Origin: JACVRW01 sp963814095
GTDB lineage: Bacteria; Actinomycetota; Thermoleophilia; Solirubrobacterales; Thermoleophilaceae
Direction: 5' to 3'
DNA: 64,000 nt
NCBI GenBank assembly: GCA_963814095.1
Contig: CAWFBT010000011.1
Location: forward strand, 53,633-117,632
A model generated the notes under the pieces. That model ran no database searches. It was not told the origin of the DNA and saw only the letters and a program-made list of their open reading frames with translations. Position numbers and translations under genes: made by a program. The first letter of the stretch is position 1; every line of letters starts with the position of its first letter. Positions 47,749-56,048 of this stretch are shown one piece after another.

Positions 47749-48827
47749 GCCCCTGCGACCAGCGTGCGCGTGACGCGCAGGTCGTGGTCGAGGATGGCGA
47801 TGTCGGCGGGCGCGCCCGGCTCGAGCAGGCCGAGCTCGGGATGCCCGGCGAGCAGGGCGGGGGCCCGGCTCACGGCGTGAACGGCCTCGGCGAGCGTGGC
47901 GCCATCGCCGACCAGCAAGCGCAGCGCGTGATCGAGCCCGCGGACGCTGCCCGCGAGCGTGCCGTCCGCGAGCGTCGAGCGCCCCTCCCGAACCTCGATC
48001 TCCTGGTTGCCGAGCGTGAAGCGGCCGTCGCCGAGGGCGGCAGCCGCGGTCGCGTCGCTCACCAGGCACAGCCGCGTGCCCGCGGCCCGGCGGACGACAG
48101 CCACCGTCTCTGGCGCCAGGTGCACGCCGTCGACGATCGCGGTGATCGCGACGTCTTCGCGCGCCAGGGCTGCGCCGGCCGGGCCGGGATCGCGCGCCGC
48201 GAAGGGGCGGTGCGCGTTGTGGATGTGGGTGATCGCACGCGCGCCGCGGTCGAAGGCGGCGTGTGCCGTCAGCGCGCTCGCGTCAGTGTGCCCGACTCGC
48301 ACCTGGACCCCCTGCCCGGCGAGCCACTCGACGAGCTCGAGCGCCCCGGGCAGCTCCGGGGCCAGCGTCATGGCGGCGACCGGACCGGCGGCGAGCAACT
48401 GCTCCACCAGCGCCGTGTCGGGGTCGCGCAGGTGCTCGAGCGGATGGGCGCCGCGCCGCTGCGGCGACAGGAAGGGTCCCTCGACGTGGAAGCCGAGCAG
48501 CCGGACCGGCGAGCACTCGGCGGCCTTCGTGGCTCGCGCGAGCGCAGCCTCGAGCGCGGCGGCGGGTGCGCTGATCAGCGTGGGCTGGAAGGCGGTGACC
48601 CCGGCGGCGGCGAGCGCGGCGCCCGCCGTGGCGTAGGCGTCCGGCTCGGCCGTCAGGAAGTCGACCCCCGCGAAGCCATTGACCTGCAGGTCGATGAAGC
48701 CCGGCACCGCGAGTCCGCCCCCACCGGCCGGCGACACGCCCAGCCTCACGATCCGCCCGTCCTCGACCTCGACGTCGCCGGCGACCTCGACGCCGCCCGC
48801 AAGCGCCGCCCGGACGCCGAGCCTCAC
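47745..48827 (-). CDS. nagA: N-acetylglucosamine-6-phosphate deacetylase
   Basis: Amidohydrolase-superfamily enzyme of 360 residues in amino-sugar recycling. LAVPGFIDLQVNGFAGVDF (H-x-H position reads L-Q-V-N as in NagA), LLGFHVEGPFLSPQRRGAH with the metal-binding Glu, RVGHTDASALTA and ITHIHNAHRPF with metal His residues, AIVDGVHLAPETV and LVSDATAAA with the catalytic Asp are in order. GTG 48827 overlaps the response regulator stop, so it is the distal gene of the envelope-stress operon. No nagB is present. It may recycle peptidoglycan GlcNAc. Confidence 0.9.
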   Translation of the reverse strand: MRLGVRAALAGGVEVAGDVEVEDGRIVRLGVSPAGGGGLAVPGFIDLQVNGFAGVDFLTAEPDAYATAGAALAAAGVTAFQPTLISAPAAALEAALARATKAAECSPVRLLGFHVEGPFLSPQRRGAHPLEHLRDPDTALVEQLLAAGPVAAMTLAPELPGALELVEWLAGQGVQVRVGHTDASALTAHAAFDRGARAITHIHNAHRPFAARDPGPAGAALAREDVAITAIVDGVHLAPETVAVVRRAAGTRLCLVSDATAAAALGDGRFTLGNQEIEVREGRSTLADGTLAGSVRGLDHALRLLVGDGATLAEAVHAVSRAPALLAGHPELGLLEPGAPADIAILDHDLRVTRTLVAGA

Positions 48828-49465
48828 AGCCCGAGCCCGCGCTCCGCGGCCCAGCGCGACAGCTCGTGCCGGCTCGAGAGCTGGAGCTTGCGCAGCACCG
48901 ACGACACGTGCGCCTCGACCGTCTTCGGCGAGATGTCGAGCCGCAGCGCGATCTCCTTGTACATGTAGCCGCGCGCGATGTGCTGGAGCACCTCGCGCTC
49001 GCGCGGCGTCAGAGCGTCGAGCTCCGATTCCGGCTGGGGCGCCGGGCCGGCGAAAGCGTCGAGCACGAAGCCGGCGAGTCGCGGCGAGAAGACCGCGTCA
49101 CCGCCCTCCACGCGGCGCACGGCGTCGGCGAGCTCGTCGCCGGAGATGTTCTTCGTGACGTAACCGCGCGCACCGGCGCGGATCACGGCGATCACGTCCT
49201 CCGCCGCGTCGGATACCGACAGCGCCAGAAAGAGCGGCGGCCGCTCGAGCTCGGCCGCGCTCCGGCGGATCACCTCGACGCCGCCCCCGTCCGGCATGTG
49301 CACGTCGAGCAGGACGACCTCCGGCTCGAGCTCGCGGATTGCGTCGACGGCCTCCGTCACGCCGCCCGCCTCGCCTACGACGTCGAGCAGCGGGTCGAGC
49401 TCCGCGCGGACGCCGGCGCGGAAGAGCTGATGGTCGTCAACGATCAGAACGCGCGGCTCGCTCAT
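48824..49465 (-). CDS. NarL/LuxR-family response regulator
   Basis: Two-component regulator of 213 residues. The receiver domain has RVLIVDDHQLFRAGVRAEL, the phosphoacceptor Asp in VVLLDVHMPDGGG, a Ser in FLALSVSDAAEDV and the Lys in GYVTKNISGDEL. The DNA-binding domain is LTPREREVLQHIARGYMYKEIA, then RLDISPKTVEAHVSSVLRKL. Its start overlaps the kinase stop by ATGA, defining the pair. It is expected to control the PspC/LiaF genes upstream in the same operon. Confidence 0.94.
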   Translation of the reverse strand: MSEPRVLIVDDHQLFRAGVRAELDPLLDVVGEAGGVTEAVDAIRELEPEVVLLDVHMPDGGGVEVIRRSAAELERPPLFLALSVSDAAEDVIAVIRAGARGYVTKNISGDELADAVRRVEGGDAVFSPRLAGFVLDAFAGPAPQPESELDALTPREREVLQHIARGYMYKEIALRLDISPKTVEAHVSSVLRKLQLSSRHELSRWAAERGLGL

Positions 49466-50784
49466 GCCCGCGCCTCCAGGAGCAGCTCCACCTCGGTGCC
49501 CGTCTCGGCCGAGCTCGTGATCATCGCTCTGCCCCCGTGGCGCTCCATGCGGCCCACGATAGATTCGCGGACGCCGCGGCGGTCGGTGGGCAGCCGCTCG
49601 GGGTCGAAGCCCGGGCCACGGTCGCGGACGAAGACCTGGGTGCGGCCGTCTGAGCTCTCGGCGTAGACGTCGACGGTCGAGCCGCCCCCGAACTTGGCGG
49701 CGTTCGTCATCGCCTCGCGCGCCGCCGCCACGATCGCCTCGACCGACGGATCGAGGTCGCGGTCGCCCACCACCACGACTTCGACGGGCACGCCATAGCG
49801 CTCCTCGACCTCGGTGGCGGCCGCCTCGAGCGCGGGTGCCAGCCGCGCCGCCGCCCCGGGCGCAGGCCGCGCGGCAAGCCAGGCGCGCAGCTCGCGCTCC
49901 TGGCGCCTCGCGATGGCGGCGACCTCCTGCGGGTCGCCCGCGCGGCGCTGCACCATCGCGAGCGTCTGCAGCACCGAGTCGTGGAGGTGGGCGGCGACCT
50001 CGGCGCGCTCCTGCGAGCGGATCCGCTCCGCGCGCTCGCTCGTCAGCGAGCGCACGAGCCTCACGATCCACGGCGCGAAGATCACGCCGAGCACGACCAC
50101 CGCCACGAGCACGGACAGGAGCACGTCACGCGCGGCGCTGAGCGCCCCGGTCGCCTGAAGGAAGACGAGCCCCGCAGCGAGCACGAGCGCGATGCCGATG
50201 CCCGTGCGCGAGACCGCGAGGGCGGCGCGGCGACCCTCCTCGTGCCTGAGCTCGTCGAGCGCCGCGGCGACGCGGCCGCGGAGCCTCGGCTCGTCCGCCG
50301 CGGGCGCCGGCGCCGGCGCCGCCGGAGCTGGGGCTACGGACCGTCGCGGCGGGGGCGGCTTGACGGGAGCCGGCTCGGGCTCGCGCGAGCCGAGCGACTG
50401 GCGCCAGATCAGCGCGCCGCCGCTCGCCACGAGGACGAGCGGCCAGGCCAGGGCGTCCGAGAACCAGATTCCGAGCCCGCGGAAGGTGAGCAGAACGCTC
50501 AGCAGCAGCAGGCCCGTCCCGAGCGCCACCTCGACCGCGGCGCGGCCCCGCGGCGCGACCCGCGGCGCGCTCGCCGGGGCGTCGCCGGCTGGGATCAGGA
50601 GCCAGGCCAGCGGGTAGAGGACGAGGCCGAACCCGCCCGCCACTGTGGCGACGACGAAGGCGAAGCGCACCAGCCACAGGTCGATGCCGTAGCGGCGCGC
50701 GATGCCTGCGCAGACACCGCCGAGCCAGCCGTGCTCGCGGTCGCGGCGCAGCACCTGCGGGGGGTTGGGCACGACAGCGCTCAT
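49462..50784 (-). CDS. Histidine kinase with N-terminal PspC domain
   Basis: Membrane sensor kinase of 440 residues. A PspC domain (about residues 13-70: VLRRDREHGWLGGVCAGIARRYG, then a helix through YPLAWLLIPAG) is fused to two or more further helix pairs. A Pro/Ala-rich loop and the kinase core follow: the phosphorylated His in VAAHLHDSVLQTLAMVQRRAG, the N-box REAMTNAAKFGGGSTVDVY, and the G-box DRGPGFDPERLP with a degenerate tail. This is the HisKA_3/LiaS-like class. ATG 50784 is chosen over an upstream site. It overlaps both the response regulator and the small membrane-protein gene. Confidence 0.92.
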   Translation of the reverse strand: MSAVVPNPPQVLRRDREHGWLGGVCAGIARRYGIDLWLVRFAFVVATVAGGFGLVLYPLAWLLIPAGDAPASAPRVAPRGRAAVEVALGTGLLLLSVLLTFRGLGIWFSDALAWPLVLVASGGALIWRQSLGSREPEPAPVKPPPPRRSVAPAPAAPAPAPAADEPRLRGRVAAALDELRHEEGRRAALAVSRTGIGIALVLAAGLVFLQATGALSAARDVLLSVLVAVVVLGVIFAPWIVRLVRSLTSERAERIRSQERAEVAAHLHDSVLQTLAMVQRRAGDPQEVAAIARRQERELRAWLAARPAPGAAARLAPALEAAATEVEERYGVPVEVVVVGDRDLDPSVEAIVAAAREAMTNAAKFGGGSTVDVYAESSDGRTQVFVRDRGPGFDPERLPTDRRGVRESIVGRMERHGGRAMITSSAETGTEVELLLEARA

Positions 50785-50972
50785 CTGCCCCGTGTCAACC
50801 CCCGCGCCAGCAGGATCGCCCCCGCCGCGGCGCACGCGACGGGGGCGAGGACGGCGAAGCTGAGTGCGATCGCGTCGGTGGCGTCGAGCAGCAGGACCAG
50901 CCCGAGCACGAGCACCGCGATGCCCGCGACGAGCGAGGGGACGTCCGGCTTCGATGTCACCGGCTCTCGCAT
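50781..50972 (-). CDS. Small two-helix membrane protein
   Basis: Protein of 63 residues starting at ATG 50972. Two hydrophobic helices (SLVAGIAVLVLGLVLLLDAT and FAVLAPVACAAAGAILLA) leave a short basic tail. It overlaps the PspC/LiaF-like gene before it by 16 bases and the kinase after it by 4, so it belongs to the operon. Such two-helix proteins commonly sit in PspC clusters; the role is unknown. Confidence 0.75.
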   Translation of the reverse strand: MREPVTSKPDVPSLVAGIAVLVLGLVLLLDATDAIALSFAVLAPVACAAAGAILLARGLTRGR

Positions 50973-52408
50973 CCGGTGTTCAGGCCGCGGTCGATGCTGT
51001 TGTCGAGGCGGTCGCGACCGTCGTGGAAGTCGGCCTCGAACTCGCCGAAGTCACTCGTCGCGTGGCCGATCAGAAGCTCGCCCACCCCGATCTCGGCGTC
51101 CACCACGAGCCTGCTCCGGTCCGGCGGCGCGCTGCGCTGCTCGTCGAAGTCGACATCGATGCCCTCGTTTTCGGCGTCGAACACGCCCGCGTAGCCCATA
51201 CCGACATCGGCGGTCGTGGCCACGCAGACGTCGTCGGGCACGATGAGCCGCGCGGAGCCGACGCCCAGGTCGAGCTCGAGCGGGGTGTCACCGGCCGGCA
51301 GGTCGGTGTCGGTCAGGTCGACCACCAGCTCGCCGATGCCGAGCTCGTAGCGGTCACGCAGATCGACGGTCGAGCCCGGGTTGTAGTAGCGGTCTCCGAC
51401 GCCGCCGTCGAGATCGATCCCTGCAGCAGAGACGGCGCCCGCCGAAAACGCCAGCGCGAGCGCCGGCAGGATCAGCCAGCGGACAGGCTTGAGGAAGGCG
51501 CCGGCGACGATTGCCCCGCCGGCGGCGATTACCAGGGCGGCGACGATCGCCTCTCCTCCGGCGGCCGCGGCCCACGCTCCTCCGACGGCGACGATCCCGC
51601 AGAGGACGAGGAGCCCGAGTCCGAGCGCCGCTCGGCGGGCGATGTCCCCCGCGTCTCCGCTCGGTCCCTCTCCGGAGACGAGCCACCAGACAAGGACACC
51701 GGCCGCGACCAGAACGGCGAGTGGGATGAGAAGCCCCCAGATGATGAGTCCGCCACCAAGAAGAAAGGGCCACGCGATCACGAGCAAGACCGCGACGCCC
51801 GCGATCACGAGCGCACGACTACGGCCGTCGACGGAATCTCCGTCGACGGCCGTCTGAGCCACCGAATCCTCCTTCGGGATCAGCAGCAGCGCCGCCAGGT
51901 ACAGCAGCACTCCCGCGCCGCCGATCAGGGTCAGCACGATCGCCCCGATCCGGAAGAAGACCGGGTCCGTGTTGAAGTAGCGCCCGAGGCCCGCACAGAC
52001 GCCTCCGAGCACCCTTCCCTGCCGAGCGCGCAGCAGGCGCCGCGGGGGCGGGGCGGCAGCCGGGCCGCCACCGGCGGCCCCACCGCCCGCGCCCGCGCCG
52101 GCGCCTGCAGCGATGGGCTCCGTGGGCGCCTCGTCACCGGCGGGCGACTGCGGACCGCGCGGATCCTCGGGTCGTGCCGCGTCTGGCTGCTCGGCGGTGG
52201 GCTCCTGGGCCTCGGCCTGCTGCTCGACAGTGGCCGCCTCGTCGGCCGGCTCGTCGGCCGCGTCGTCGGCCGCCTGGTCGTCGCCGAGTTCCGACTCGGG
52301 CTCGGCGGCCCCGCTGGGCTCGGGCTCCGTCGTCAGGTCCTCGGCGGCCGGGTCCTCGCCGCGCTCGGGCTCGTTCTCGTCGTGGATGTGCTCGTTGCGG
52401 TCGTCCAT
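50957..52408 (-). CDS. PspC domain protein with LiaF-like C-terminal domain
   Basis: Membrane protein of 483 residues. An acidic, disordered N-terminus of about 130 residues (many Glu, Ala, Pro) precedes a PspC domain (RQGRVLGGVCAGLGRYFN to YLAALLLIPKE). About six hydrophobic helices follow, then a C-terminal extracytoplasmic beta-domain (YELGIGELVVDLTDTDLPAG, LGVGSARLIVPDDVCV, VVDAEIGVGELLIG) like the LiaF/DUF2154 fold. It leads the operon with the small membrane protein, kinase and regulator, so it is a plausible signal input or inhibitor as LiaF is for LiaS. ATG 52408 is favoured; the upstream extension is not plausible protein. Confidence 0.88.
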   Translation of the reverse strand: MDDRNEHIHDENEPERGEDPAAEDLTTEPEPSGAAEPESELGDDQAADDAADEPADEAATVEQQAEAQEPTAEQPDAARPEDPRGPQSPAGDEAPTEPIAAGAGAGAGGGAAGGGPAAAPPPRRLLRARQGRVLGGVCAGLGRYFNTDPVFFRIGAIVLTLIGGAGVLLYLAALLLIPKEDSVAQTAVDGDSVDGRSRALVIAGVAVLLVIAWPFLLGGGLIIWGLLIPLAVLVAAGVLVWWLVSGEGPSGDAGDIARRAALGLGLLVLCGIVAVGGAWAAAAGGEAIVAALVIAAGGAIVAGAFLKPVRWLILPALALAFSAGAVSAAGIDLDGGVGDRYYNPGSTVDLRDRYELGIGELVVDLTDTDLPAGDTPLELDLGVGSARLIVPDDVCVATTADVGMGYAGVFDAENEGIDVDFDEQRSAPPDRSRLVVDAEIGVGELLIGHATSDFGEFEADFHDGRDRLDNSIDRGLNTGCESR

Positions 52409-52548
52409 TGTGTCCTCCGATGGCTTGCCTGCTGGTGCCATCGAGACTGCCGTCGGCGAGGCCGTTCGCCTATTGGGAATGATCCCTAAGGGCGCTCCCC
52501 AGGAGGCGCCGTGCAAGCGCCTCGCCGCTAGACTTCACAGTGCAACAA

Positions 52549-52916
52549 GGGGGCGAACCAGCTTCGACGTGGGGCTGACGTTTCCGATGTGGCGAGTCGA
52601 GGACTCCGGGTTGGCCTCGTAAAAAAATCCCGGAAACCAATAATTGCGGACTCTGATCATGAGTTCGCCCTCGCCGCTTAGGTAGGTGAGGGAGTCGCGC
52701 CGGATAGCCCGCGGTCCGGGCACGCGGCTTCAGATAGCGGGCTTACCCAGGCGGCCTGACCCTCGGTCGCACGGGAACATTTCAGAGGGTGTGGCGCCGG
52801 GGACGTGCCCCGCGGATTGACCGAACCGGTTGCCGAGATCCGACTCCGACGGGAACGCTCGTAGCAAGCATCGGAAGTGTGTTCCGCGGACGCCGGGGCA
52901 GTGCCGGCCGCCTCCA
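52549..52916 (+). ncRNA. ssrA: Transfer-messenger RNA (tmRNA)
   Basis: The 5' end GGGGGCGAACCAGCTTCGACG pattern (52549 onward) and the 3' end CGCCTCC-A (52909-52916) pair as a 7-bp acceptor stem. Pseudoknot 1 is recognisable (CGAGG...CCGGGTTGGCCTCGTAAAAAAATCCCGG in sections, 52600-52633), close to the E. coli layout. The tag frame starts at GCG 52647 and ends TAG 52682. The 368-base length is normal. CCA is not encoded. The T-arm has a good 5-bp stem (GCCGG/CCGGC), but its loop is GGCAGTG instead of the near-universal TTCRAnT, which is odd. TAGACT at 52529-52534 may be the -10. Confidence 0.93.
52647..52682 (+). other. tmRNA-encoded proteolysis tag reading frame
   Basis: GCG GAC TCT GAT CAT GAG TTC GCC CTC GCC GCT TAG encodes ADSDHEFALAA. 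With the Ala charged on tmRNA the tag is AADSDHEFALAA. The ALAA end is the usual ClpXP/ClpAP-recognised form. Confidence 0.92.
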
Positions 52917-52929
52917 CTGAAACAGGTTT

Positions 52930-52963
52930 GCGTTAGCTCCCCGATTCGGGGAGCTAACGCTTT
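52930..52963 (+). terminator. Strong hairpin downstream of ssrA
   Basis: A 14-bp perfect stem (GCGTTAGCTCCCCG / CGGGGAGCTAACGC) with an ATT loop spans 52930-52960, followed by TTT. It starts 14 bases after the tmRNA end and probably terminates it. It may also serve the convergent reductase gene. Confidence 0.8.
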
Positions 52964-53004
52964 CGGGGCCGCGCGCAGAGCCGCGCTCGTGTGCGTTAAC
53001 GGGC

Positions 53005-53583
53005 TCAGACGTGCAGGGCAGGCCGGTAGACGAGCTCTTGGGTGTGACCGTCGAGCGTCCGGTTCTCGACCAGCTCGAGGTCGAAGTCGGCCGCATCCTG
53101 GAAGATCGGCTCGAGCCCGGTCTGACCGGTGATGACAGGGAAGAGCGTCACCTGGACGCGGTCGACCAGACCGGCGGCCATCAGCGCCCGGTTCATCGAC
53201 AGGCTGCCGTGCGAGCGCAAGGGCAGCTCGGACTCCTCCTTGAGCCGGGCGACGACGTCGACGGCGTCACCGCTCACGACGGTCGCGTTCGGCCAGTCGA
53301 GGGGGCCTTCCAGCGTCGTCGACACCACCGTTGCCGGCAGGTTCCTCATCCGAGTGACCCATGGGTCACGGACCTCGGACTCCTCGGTGCTCGAGGCCAG
53401 CATCCGCGCGAATGCCCGATACGTGTTGGCCCCGAAGACCATCCGCTGCTCCTCCTCGTACAAAGCAAGGCGGTGGTCGAGCAACTCGGGGCCTTGCTTA
53501 CCCCAGTAGCCGGTCCAGTTGGCGCTGGCGGCGCCGTAGCCGTCGAGGCTGGAAAAGACGTCGAAGGTGTAGGTGGCGGTCAT
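53005..53583 (-). CDS. Dihydrofolate reductase family protein (RibD_C-like)
   Basis: Protein of 192 residues of the DHFR-like/YyaP type. TATYTFDVFSSLDGYGAAS, the WTGYWGKQGPELLDHRL segment, MVFGANTYRAFARML, VVSTTLEGPLDWPNATV and LRSHGSLSMNRALMAAGLVDRVQ are expected NADPH/substrate blocks. Such small stand-alone members are common in actinobacteria and their substrate is unknown. ATG 53583 is the start. It is convergent with ssrA. Confidence 0.85.
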   Translation of the reverse strand: MTATYTFDVFSSLDGYGAASANWTGYWGKQGPELLDHRLALYEEEQRMVFGANTYRAFARMLASSTEESEVRDPWVTRMRNLPATVVSTTLEGPLDWPNATVVSGDAVDVVARLKEESELPLRSHGSLSMNRALMAAGLVDRVQVTLFPVITGQTGLEPIFQDAADFDLELVENRTLDGHTQELVYRPALHV

Positions 53584-53659
53584 GATGCTCTCCTCGAGTG
53601 GTCGATCGCGTGTTGGGGAGACAGACCGGGAACCGCGGCGAAACTCATCGCCCCTTGGA

Positions 53660-54470
53660 TTACCGGGGCGCTCCTTCGAGCCTGCCCCAACTCTGAATCA
53701 GGGTGAAGCTCGTGCCCCATCTGGCCGGCTCGGCCAACTCGGTCTCGGCCTCGCGGCGTAGCGAGGCGAGCTCGGCCTTGCTCGATCTCTCAAGGAGCCG
53801 CGACTCGAGCGCGACGCTGAACTGAAGCGGCAGACGCAAATAGGGGTGGCCTGGTTGGAGGGCGATGAGGTGCGCGTCTATCTCTGGCTCCTCGATGCCG
53901 GCCTCACGGAGCAGTTCCGGGAGTCCGCGGCCCGCCTCGCCGCCCAGGGCGGCAAAGATCTCGGAGAGCAACTGGATCAGTCGCTCGGCCGCGGGGGCAG
54001 GGGGATTGAAATGCCATGAGCCCAGGTCCCATTCCTCCAGGACCAATGAGCCACCCGGCCTGACCAACCGCCGGAATGAGCCCACCTGCTCACGGCCGCG
54101 TCCGAGCGGAGCGATCACGAACCGGGCATGGACGAGATCGAAAGATCGCGGCTCCAGCTTGCTCTCGAACAGATCATCGACGACCAGTTCAACGTTGGAG
54201 ATTCCCTCTGCCTTCAGAAATGAGCGAGCGGCAGCGAGCAGGCTCGTCGTCTATGTCGGTGCCTACGACTTGGCCGGAAGGTCCGACCCACTCGCTGAGG
54301 ATCCGAAGCCAGCCCAGGGCCCCACAGCCGAGGTCCAGGGCGTGTCGGCCGGATCCCTCGCCGATCTTCGAGAGGAGCTGCCGCCCAGCGGGCTCCCACA
54401 CGCGCGACTGCAGCTGCAGGCGCTCCAACTCCGACGGCTGGTTGGCGAGCAGATAACTCTCCTGCGACAT
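53660..54470 (-). CDS. SAM-dependent methyltransferase (one frameshift)
   Basis: Class I methyltransferase of about 269 residues in two frames. The first piece begins SQESYLLANQPSELERLQLQ and has the SAM site ALDLGCGALGWLRIL with the acidic TDIDDE. One extra base near 54240 shifts the frame. Correcting it gives LLAAARSFLKAEGISNVELV, then DLVHARFVIAPLG and RRLVRPGGSLVLEEWDL, matching motifs IV-VI. The C-terminal half is helical with a conserved-looking SFTLIQSWGR end. The substrate is unknown. The same sort of isolated +1 indel affects other conserved genes here, so the gene is probably intact in the organism. Confidence 0.82.
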
Positions 54471-54558
54471 CCCCGCAGTATGGTCCCCTCCGGCCTGCGG
54501 GCGGCGCGCTCAGCACCTACCGCGAGCTTGGCATGCAGACCTGCGCGGTTCGAATCGA

Positions 54559-55125
54559 TCAAGAATCGAGCGGCAGCAAGCCCTCGCGGTAGCGCGTGGG
54601 CCGCGGCGGCTCGAAGCGCCGGTACGCGACCCCACCGTCCTGGGTGTCCTCGGGCGAGCTCGCGTTGTAGCGCGCGGCGACCTCGTCGGAGCAGTAGTAG
54701 CCCCATGGGCCGTCCTTCTGGAACTGCCGGGACGACGCGCACAGGAGCACGCAGGGGCCGTCGCCGGCGCCGACGAAGGCATGCCGCGTCTCGGGCGGGC
54801 AATGCACGAAGTCCCACTGCTTCAGTCGGCGTTCCTGTCCCTCGACGACTAGGAGCGCCTCGCCCGAGAGGACGAGAAAGTCCTCCTGTTCGGTCTCCCA
54901 GTGGTAGGTGTCGGTCGGCTCCCCGGGGTTTACGACCCGGATCGCCATCCCGAGCATCGGGAAGAACGTCTCCGCCTCGTACTCGTCGTAACCGGTGAGC
55001 GGCACGCTGTGCCCCCGCCCGGGATTGTCGAACCAGCGCGCGTCGCGCGTACTCATCACGAACCAGCCGGTGCTCGCGGGCACGAGCCCGGCCTCGGTCT
55101 GCTTCAGCTCTGCCTCGGGGACCAC
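54559..55125 (-). CDS. Cupin domain protein
   Basis: Protein of 188 residues with a single conserved cupin barrel: PGEPTDTYHWETEQEDFLVLSG (first motif, with His and Glu), then GEALLVVEGQERRLKQWDFVHCPPETRHAFVG (in sections) with the second-motif His. The C-terminal tail mentions YYCSDEVAARYNA and RYREGLLPL. The fold usually binds a metal and a small sugar or acid. GTG 55125 is 2 bases after the exonuclease stop, so the two may be co-transcribed. No pathway link is visible. Confidence 0.82.
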   Translation of the reverse strand: MVPEAELKQTEAGLVPASTGWFVMSTRDARWFDNPGRGHSVPLTGYDEYEAETFFPMLGMAIRVVNPGEPTDTYHWETEQEDFLVLSGEALLVVEGQERRLKQWDFVHCPPETRHAFVGAGDGPCVLLCASSRQFQKDGPWGYYCSDEVAARYNASSPEDTQDGGVAYRRFEPPRPTRYREGLLPLDS

Positions 55126-55127
55126 GG

Positions 55128-55994
55128 TCAGTCTCCGCCCTCGAGCCGCGCTGCCAGCCGGTCCATGCCGCGCTCGCGGGCCGCCGCCGCCGCGCCGGCG
55201 CGGTCGAGCTCGCGGTCGCGCGGGAGCTTCACGTCGACGTCGCGCAGGGTCGCGATCTCCTTGAAGCGGAGCAGCTCGTCGCGCTGCGAGGTGAGGGCCG
55301 TACGCACGCGCGGCTTCGTCTCGCGCAGTGCACCCTCCAGGGCGGTCTCGAGTGAGCCGTGGCGCTTCAGCAGGTCCGCCGCTCCCTTCTCGCCGATGCC
55401 CTTCGCCCCGGGGATGCCGTCGGACGGGTCGCCGCGCAGGGCGATGAAGTCGGGAACGAGCTCGGGCGGGACGCCGTAGCGCCGCTTCACCTCCGCGGGA
55501 TCGATCGCCTCGGCGCCGCGGCCGCCGGTGCGCACGTAGAGAATCGTGACGCGGTCGGTGGCGCACTGGAACATGTCGCGGTCGCCGGTCATCACGAGCA
55601 CGCTGCCGCCCGCGTCCGCCTCGCGGCTGGCGTAGGAGCCGAGCAGGTCGTCCGCCTCGAGGTCTTCGCTCACGGCCACGGTCCAGCCGAAGGCGCCGAA
55701 GAAGTCGGGCGAGTCGGCGAACTGGGGCGAGAGGTCGTCGGGCACCTCCGGACGCTCGGCGTGGTAGCCGTCGAACAGCTCCAGCCGGTAGTCCGCCGCG
55801 TCGGGCCCGAAGCAGAGGACGACCGCGCGCGGCGAGTGCTCCTCGACCTCGCGCAGGATCAGGTTGGCGGTGCCGAGCAGAGCGTTGACGGGCCGCCCGT
55901 CCTTGCCGGTGATCGAGTCCGGCAGGGCGTAGAAGGCGCGGAACAGCATCGAGGGCGCGTCGACGACGAGTAGTGGTCCTGGCATGCCCGGCAC
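55128..55994 (-). CDS. 5'-3' exonuclease (Pol I N-terminal domain type)
   Basis: Stand-alone flap/5' nuclease of 288 residues. LLVVDAPSMLFRAFYALP, an acidic VLCFGPDAADYRLELFDGYHAERPE region, EADDLLGSYA with metal Asp, VMTGDRDMFQCA, and the helix-hairpin-helix stretch IALRGDPSDGIPGAKGIGEKGA are all family motifs. It lacks the polymerase domain. It would act in RNA-primer removal or repair alongside a separate polymerase I. ATG 55994 and ATG 55985 are both possible. It is divergent from udgX, another repair gene, across 54 bp. Confidence 0.9.
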   Translation of the reverse strand: MPGMPGPLLVVDAPSMLFRAFYALPDSITGKDGRPVNALLGTANLILREVEEHSPRAVVLCFGPDAADYRLELFDGYHAERPEVPDDLSPQFADSPDFFGAFGWTVAVSEDLEADDLLGSYASREADAGGSVLVMTGDRDMFQCATDRVTILYVRTGGRGAEAIDPAEVKRRYGVPPELVPDFIALRGDPSDGIPGAKGIGEKGAADLLKRHGSLETALEGALRETKPRVRTALTSQRDELLRFKEIATLRDVDVKLPRDRELDRAGAAAAARERGMDRLAARLEGGD

Positions 55995-56048
55995 GCTAGC
56001 CCGTCGGCGGCGTTTCCGGCCCCCCGCGCCGCGGGTAGCGGGATTGAG

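Noticed and set aside
52535..52917. Short open frames in 52535-52917 on both strands
   Set aside because: They lie within tmRNA, whose stems and tag frame account for the sequence.
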